Of a stretch of 64,000 nt of DNA, positions 60,461-64,000 are shown in pieces. Position numbers and translations under genes: made by a program. Source of the DNA: Nitrospinaceae bacterium (GTDB lineage: Bacteria > Nitrospinota > Nitrospinia > Nitrospinales > Nitrospinaceae); contig JAJDBF010000010.1 of assembly GCA_029261535.1 (NCBI GenBank), positions 101,017 to 165,016 of the forward strand. The letters are read 5' to 3'. Within the stretch, counting starts at the first letter, position 1. Every line of letters starts with the position of its first letter. The notes below the pieces were generated by a model. That model was not told the origin of the DNA, ran no database searches, and saw only the letters and a program-made list of their open reading frames with translations.

Positions 60461-62395
60461 GTGGATTTTTCCGTTAATAAAGAGATGAGCCCCTCTGCAC
60501 TCAAATCAATGAATGTCTTCAATTCAAACCTGAACCGCCTTCGTGAAATTTCTCCTTCTCTGGCTGAAAACCTTGCGACGCTGGAATCATCATCCGAATA
60601 TTCAATTGATTCTTCCAAAGGTGGGTGCCCAACCTTAAAATGGAACTCTGCTAGTGGCAGGTCTCTTTTTCTACACAGTCGCTACAACCCGGCTCAGGAA
60701 GCTGAAAGGTTTATTGATACTCTTGATGTAAAGGGAGCATCCAATTTTATTGTCTTTGGCCTGGGCCTGGGCTATCACCTCATCGAGCTTATTAAAAAAG
60801 CACCTTCGCACTCAAAGTTTTTTATTGTTGAGAGCCGACCAGAAATTTTAAAACTGGCTCTTGAAGGTGACCATTTTTCACAAGTTCTAAATACTCCCCA
60901 CATCCGATGGCTGGTGGGCCGAAATGTGGGCAATCTGAATGAAGCCTTATCCGACTGGCGCGATGATTTCACCTTAAATGGATTCACTCCAGTTTATAAT
61001 CAATCACTGACCCAGGTTGATCCGGATTTTTATGCGGAGCAGGAGCTACAGCTAACAAACACCATCAGCACATCTCAGGTGGAACACAACACTCGACGAG
61101 TTTTATCAAAATTTCTTTGTCAAAATTGTTTCAAGAATTTCAAGCAGGCCAGGATGTCGCCTGGAATCGAAGTGTTGAAGAGCACCTTGCAAGGTGAGGC
61201 AGTTATGGTAATCGCCGCTGGTCCTTCGCTGGACAAAAATATCCCGTTAATCCGGGGAGCCCAGGAAAGGTGTCACATTTTAGCTGTGTCAACTGCATTA
61301 AAACCTTTGCGCGAGGCGGGCATTGAACCCGATTTCGTCGTAGCGATTGACCCAAAGCCGGTTTCAGCAACCGCGTTTGATGATCCCGGCAGTTTGAAAA
61401 AGACAAGATTGATATTTCATCCCTGTATTCCTGAAAACGTCACTAACTTGTTCCCCAAATGTTCTTTTTCAGTGGATGCCGAACTGTATCTCTGGAAATT
61501 TTTAACGCGAGGTTTCCAACCAAAAGGGCAACTTGGCAATAACACTTCGGTTGCTCATACCGCTTTCAACCTTGCCCTGCATCTTGGATGTGACCCCGTT
61601 ATTCTGGTTGGGCAGGATTTGTCTTTTCAGAGCGACCGCTCGCATTGTTCCGGGGCTTATCATGGGGAATCCCTTCAACAAAATATTGGAACCAATCAAA
61701 CGGCACGCGGTTTGAACCACCGCAAGCGACGGGGAACCACCTCCGCAGTCCAGATATCACATGATATTTTTGGGAATGCCATCACTACCAGCCAGGCACT
61801 CGACAGCTTTCGTTTCCCCTTTGAGAAAATCAAGCAGACGGGGACGCGTGTGATCAATGCCACAGAAGGCGGTGTTAGTTTATCCGGGATTGAAAATTCA
61901 ACGCTAAAGGAAATACTTTCAGAATTACCCCTGGAAACAGAGCAAAATATTCCTGGCATTAAATCCCCTGAAATGAACCTGGACAGCCCACTTGAATCAA
62001 TGGTCGAATTCACGAGTCGTATTGAAGAGCAAAGCGTGAAATTCAAAACTTTTACTAAAATGATTCAAAACTGGCTCGCAGAAAATGCCCCTGCCACGAG
62101 CGAAACAGATTCGGAATTAAAGACAACGAGGAATACTCTCTCATCTCAAGTTAGGGCCGGAGAAACCCTGTTGAACGATATAATTAAAGACAATGACACC
62201 GTTCAGCTACTACAGGAATTCCTGTACTCAGAATTCCTGGACTGGAACCGGGAAACATATCAAATCGCTTTAATGAAAAAGGACGAGGGTCAGTTGGAGA
62301 AAAAATTACAGCGCAACGTCGCTCTCTTTTCAGCGATGGAAAAAGCGATGCAATGGTTTAGCACGGAGTTCAATAATTTACGAAAAACCACATAA
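60461..62395 (+). CDS. DUF115 (Maf/MptE-like) protein
   Basis: 644 aa. Central DUF115 domain with the dinucleotide-like GEAVMVIAAGPSLDKNIPLI, TALKPLREAGIEPDFVVAIDP, GNNTSVAHTAFNLALHLGCDPVILVGQDLSF and SDRSHCSGAYH. This family includes motility accessory factors (Maf), which attach nonulosonic acids to flagellin, and archaeal MptE (pterin pyrophosphokinase). The N-terminal 170 residues resemble the Maf N-domain (FIVFGLGLGYHLIELIKKA). The C-terminus is helical. The start is GTG 60461, or ATG 60485. Flagellar or sialic-acid genes are absent in the window, so the target is unknown. Confidence 0.85.
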   Translation: MDFSVNKEMSPSALKSMNVFNSNLNRLREISPSLAENLATLESSSEYSIDSSKGGCPTLKWNSASGRSLFLHSRYNPAQEAERFIDTLDVKGASNFIVFGLGLGYHLIELIKKAPSHSKFFIVESRPEILKLALEGDHFSQVLNTPHIRWLVGRNVGNLNEALSDWRDDFTLNGFTPVYNQSLTQVDPDFYAEQELQLTNTISTSQVEHNTRRVLSKFLCQNCFKNFKQARMSPGIEVLKSTLQGEAVMVIAAGPSLDKNIPLIRGAQERCHILAVSTALKPLREAGIEPDFVVAIDPKPVSATAFDDPGSLKKTRLIFHPCIPENVTNLFPKCSFSVDAELYLWKFLTRGFQPKGQLGNNTSVAHTAFNLALHLGCDPVILVGQDLSFQSDRSHCSGAYHGESLQQNIGTNQTARGLNHRKRRGTTSAVQISHDIFGNAITTSQALDSFRFPFEKIKQTGTRVINATEGGVSLSGIENSTLKEILSELPLETEQNIPGIKSPEMNLDSPLESMVEFTSRIEEQSVKFKTFTKMIQNWLAENAPATSETDSELKTTRNTLSSQVRAGETLLNDIIKDNDTVQLLQEFLYSEFLDWNRETYQIALMKKDEGQLEKKLQRNVALFSAMEKAMQWFSTEFNNLRKTT

Positions 62396-62398
62396 TAT

Positions 62399-63382
62399 TT
62401 ATTTTTTCACACCCACCAGCAAACCCGAATCGTCCTCAAGTAGAATTCTTTTCAACTTATTAAACCCTGCTTTTTTCAACAATGACTCTGTTTCTTTCCA
62501 AGTATAAGTTTTTCCTGTCTCGGTAAACAGCAACATGGTGAGGGAAAACATTGAGGCCTGCTGTGGACCTGTTCGCGAATCGTTCAAAAAATAATCCAGA
62601 AGAACAACGCGCCCTCCCGGATTGAGGGCCTTCTGCATTTTTTTAAGCAGGAGGGTATTTTCTTCTGGACTGTAGATGTGCAGGATATTTGAAAACAGGA
62701 TGGTATCGAATCCTTCACCATAATTGGTATCAAACAGATCGCCCGTCATTGTCTCGATTCGTTTCCACATGGGAGTGTTCCCCCAGATATCTTTAGCAAC
62801 TCCAAGGGCCGATTTCCGATCCAGCAGGGCTCCCCTTGCTTTTTTATCCTTTTTTAATATCTCAGCGGTGTAAGATCCCGGCCCGGACCCAAGGTCCAGC
62901 ACGCGCCCAACAGTTTCACTCGCAATATACTCGGCCACTTTTTTGGCGCGCGTTTGACTTCTTTCGTGCATGGCATGAGTGAATAATTTTCGCCGTTTCG
63001 GATCATCGGCTTCATGCTTGCCGGTAAACTGACGACCCTTTCGAATTACGTGCATCAAACGACCATACTCCTCGTTATCTTCCGAACGAAGCATCACCGT
63101 ACCTTTTTTATAATGCGGACTGGTTTTACAAAAGTGCTTGAACATTTCAGCAGTATTGGAATAACGACCGTGCCTGAGATGCATCGCCTTGAGGGTCACC
63201 AGACAATTCAAAATGGCTTCCAGTCCCTCTTCAGAATAGCCCGACTGCCGAGCCAAAGATTTTGCTGTGACTTTCTTTTTCCCGACAAGGGTGAAGATTT
63301 CAAGGTCGAGTGCTGAGATCAGCAACTGTGCTTCTTCCAGTTGGTCGATCTTTTGAACAAACTGTTCGTAAGTGAGCATCAT
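62399..63382 (-). CDS. O-methyltransferase family 2-like
   Basis: 327 aa SAM enzyme with an N-terminal winged-helix dimerisation domain (about residues 1-110: ALDLEIFTLVG, VTAKSLARQSGYSEEGLEAIL) and a Rossmann C-terminus (RVLDLGSGPGSYTAEIL, FSNILHIYSPEE, NPGGRVVLLDYF). The layout is that of acetylserotonin or BchU-type methyltransferases acting on aromatic or tetrapyrrole substrates. The catalytic His-x-x-x-x region is LHIYSPEENTLL. The substrate is unknown. The start is the ATG pair at 63382/63379. It lies 3 bases after the thioredoxin-like gene, so the two are one unit. Confidence 0.82.
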   Translation of the reverse strand: MMLTYEQFVQKIDQLEEAQLLISALDLEIFTLVGKKKVTAKSLARQSGYSEEGLEAILNCLVTLKAMHLRHGRYSNTAEMFKHFCKTSPHYKKGTVMLRSEDNEEYGRLMHVIRKGRQFTGKHEADDPKRRKLFTHAMHERSQTRAKKVAEYIASETVGRVLDLGSGPGSYTAEILKKDKKARGALLDRKSALGVAKDIWGNTPMWKRIETMTGDLFDTNYGEGFDTILFSNILHIYSPEENTLLLKKMQKALNPGGRVVLLDYFLNDSRTGPQQASMFSLTMLLFTETGKTYTWKETESLLKKAGFNKLKRILLEDDSGLLVGVKK

Positions 63383-63385
63383 TGT

Positions 63386-64000
63386 TTACTCGTCTAAAAG
63401 TGACTGCACAATGGTTTCGAGGCCTTGCCCTGAACCGAACAGGGTGTGCCGCAAAATCCCCTTCTTATCAATCAGAATTGCCGATGGCGTTCCCTTCAAC
63501 TGATACGTCTCAAATGTCGCGGCGTTGAATTCCTTTTGTTTGAGGTAAACCGCAACCTGCTCCTTGATCCAGATTTGATTCACCTCGGGCATGTCGTCGT
63601 ATTGCGGAAAATCCCGATAAATAACCTGCAACATGACTTCCTCAGACACCTCACCATCACAAGGCGTGATGTGATCCCAAGCCACCGGAAAGGGAATAAA
63701 ATACTGGAGGCGATCCATACTCAGCATATTCAGTTCGGCCAGGTTTCGATGGGTTTCACCCACCACTTCCCCGGTGTCCAGTAACATGCGAAGGTTGTCT
63801 ATGCTATTCAACCGGTAATCTTCAAATGCCGTCGCCAGGCCCCACACCTCCAGCGGCTGATCCTTGTTCTTTAAAAAAATATTGATGGCCTCTGGCAAGC
63901 CACCGACAAAACAACCAGGGCAATTCACCTGAAACACTTCGATTAAAATCACCTTGCCCAGGTTACTCTCGACACTACCGGGATTGCCCTGCACCCATTC
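63386..64000 (-). CDS. Thioredoxin-fold protein (TlpA/peroxiredoxin-like), cut by right edge
   Basis: 204 residues are visible and the frame continues past position 64000, so the N-terminus (a possible signal) is missing. GKVILIEVFQVNCPGCFVGG holds a CxxC redox pair (CPGC) in the thioredoxin position. KGTPSAILIDKKGI is the cis-proline loop. An insertion of about 90 residues between the two matches the AhpC/TSA-TlpA group. Likely a disulfide reductase or membrane-anchored maturation factor; the partner is unknown. It is directly upstream of the O-methyltransferase. Confidence 0.8.
   Translation of the reverse strand, partial: EWVQGNPGSVESNLGKVILIEVFQVNCPGCFVGGLPEAINIFLKNKDQPLEVWGLATAFEDYRLNSIDNLRMLLDTGEVVGETHRNLAELNMLSMDRLQYFIPFPVAWDHITPCDGEVSEEVMLQVIYRDFPQYDDMPEVNQIWIKEQVAVYLKQKEFNAATFETYQLKGTPSAILIDKKGILRHTLFGSGQGLETIVQSLLDE

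Noticed and set aside
1..64000. CRISPR arrays, tRNA, rRNA, IS elements and prophage
   Set aside because: I looked for regularly spaced repeats, transposase motifs and tRNA-like T-loop sequences in the gaps and found none that hold up.

Overview
The window is a densely packed chromosomal segment from a Gram-negative bacterium of moderate GC content. An outer membrane is implied by lipoprotein signals, a TolC-type channel with a MacA/MacB-like pump, and Sel1/TPR periplasmic proteins. The core genes (fab cluster with rpmF and DUF177, typA, hisS, fbp, acs, split transketolase, fur) look chromosomal. The mixture of Fur, two-gene transketolase, GAF/HD-GYP signalling, DUF1566 and TPR/Sel1 proteins resembles Nitrospinota or deltaproteobacterial-type genomes. 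That placement is my impression, not something the sequence proves. I see no CRISPR array, insertion sequence, rRNA, tRNA or phage module.

Layout. 1-7.5 kb: rlmN (cut by the left edge), a J-domain protein, a membrane lipoprotein, rdgB, a small helical protein, a DUF1566 protein and acs. 7.5-21.7 kb: a large TPR lipoprotein, a SUMF1-domain lipoprotein, a SLOG-like protein, a co-directional fbp-hisS-fur set, small membrane/secreted proteins, a HAD hydrolase, a GT-C-like membrane protein, a Sel1-repeat protein and an AT-rich tandem CPCC-domain protein. 21.7-31.9 kb: typA, a XerC/D recombinase, then the housekeeping run DUF177-rpmF-plsX-fabH-fabD-fabG-acpP-fabF-rnc, with a good sigma-70 promoter in front of DUF177. 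32-43 kb: an accessory-looking stretch of short unlinked genes. It holds an HExxH protein, an ABM-domain protein, a lipoyl-fold protein without a modifiable lysine, mgtE, a GAF/HD-GYP phosphodiesterase, a YebY-like protein, two zinc-ribbon miniproteins, an SDR-like protein, a DJ-1 protein, DUF1697 and a PhzF. Intergenic repeats are concentrated here and near 4 kb. 43-51.4 kb: split transketolase, a response regulator with its DNA-binding domain at the N-terminus, and a divergent TolC-MacA-MacB-type efflux operon. 51.5-54.7 kb: pabB-pabC for p-aminobenzoate and a second DUF1566 gene. 54.8-62.4 kb: a biotin-type cluster (bioF, a BioG/BioH-like esterase, bioC) interrupted by an unusual DUF429-GAF-histidine kinase fusion and a methyltransferase, then a DUF115 protein. 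The right end holds a minus-strand O-methyltransferase and a thioredoxin-fold protein cut by the window edge.

How the genes work together. The plsX/fab/acpP block makes acyl-ACP. BioC, the BioH-like esterase and BioF would draw on malonyl-ACP and the same elongation machinery to make the biotin precursor. PabB/PabC feed folate synthesis. Transketolase and fructose-bisphosphatase serve the pentose-phosphate/Calvin or gluconeogenic routes. The GAF domains of the HD-GYP enzyme (36.1-37.8 kb) and of the DUF429 kinase (56.6-58.9 kb) are so alike that they probably sense the same signal.

The most unusual item is the single uninterrupted frame joining an RNase H-fold DUF429 domain to a GAF sensor kinase. 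Next are the tandem CPCC protein, the reversed-architecture regulator with a palindrome at its promoter, the lysine-less lipoyl-like protein, and a family of composite dispersed repeats.
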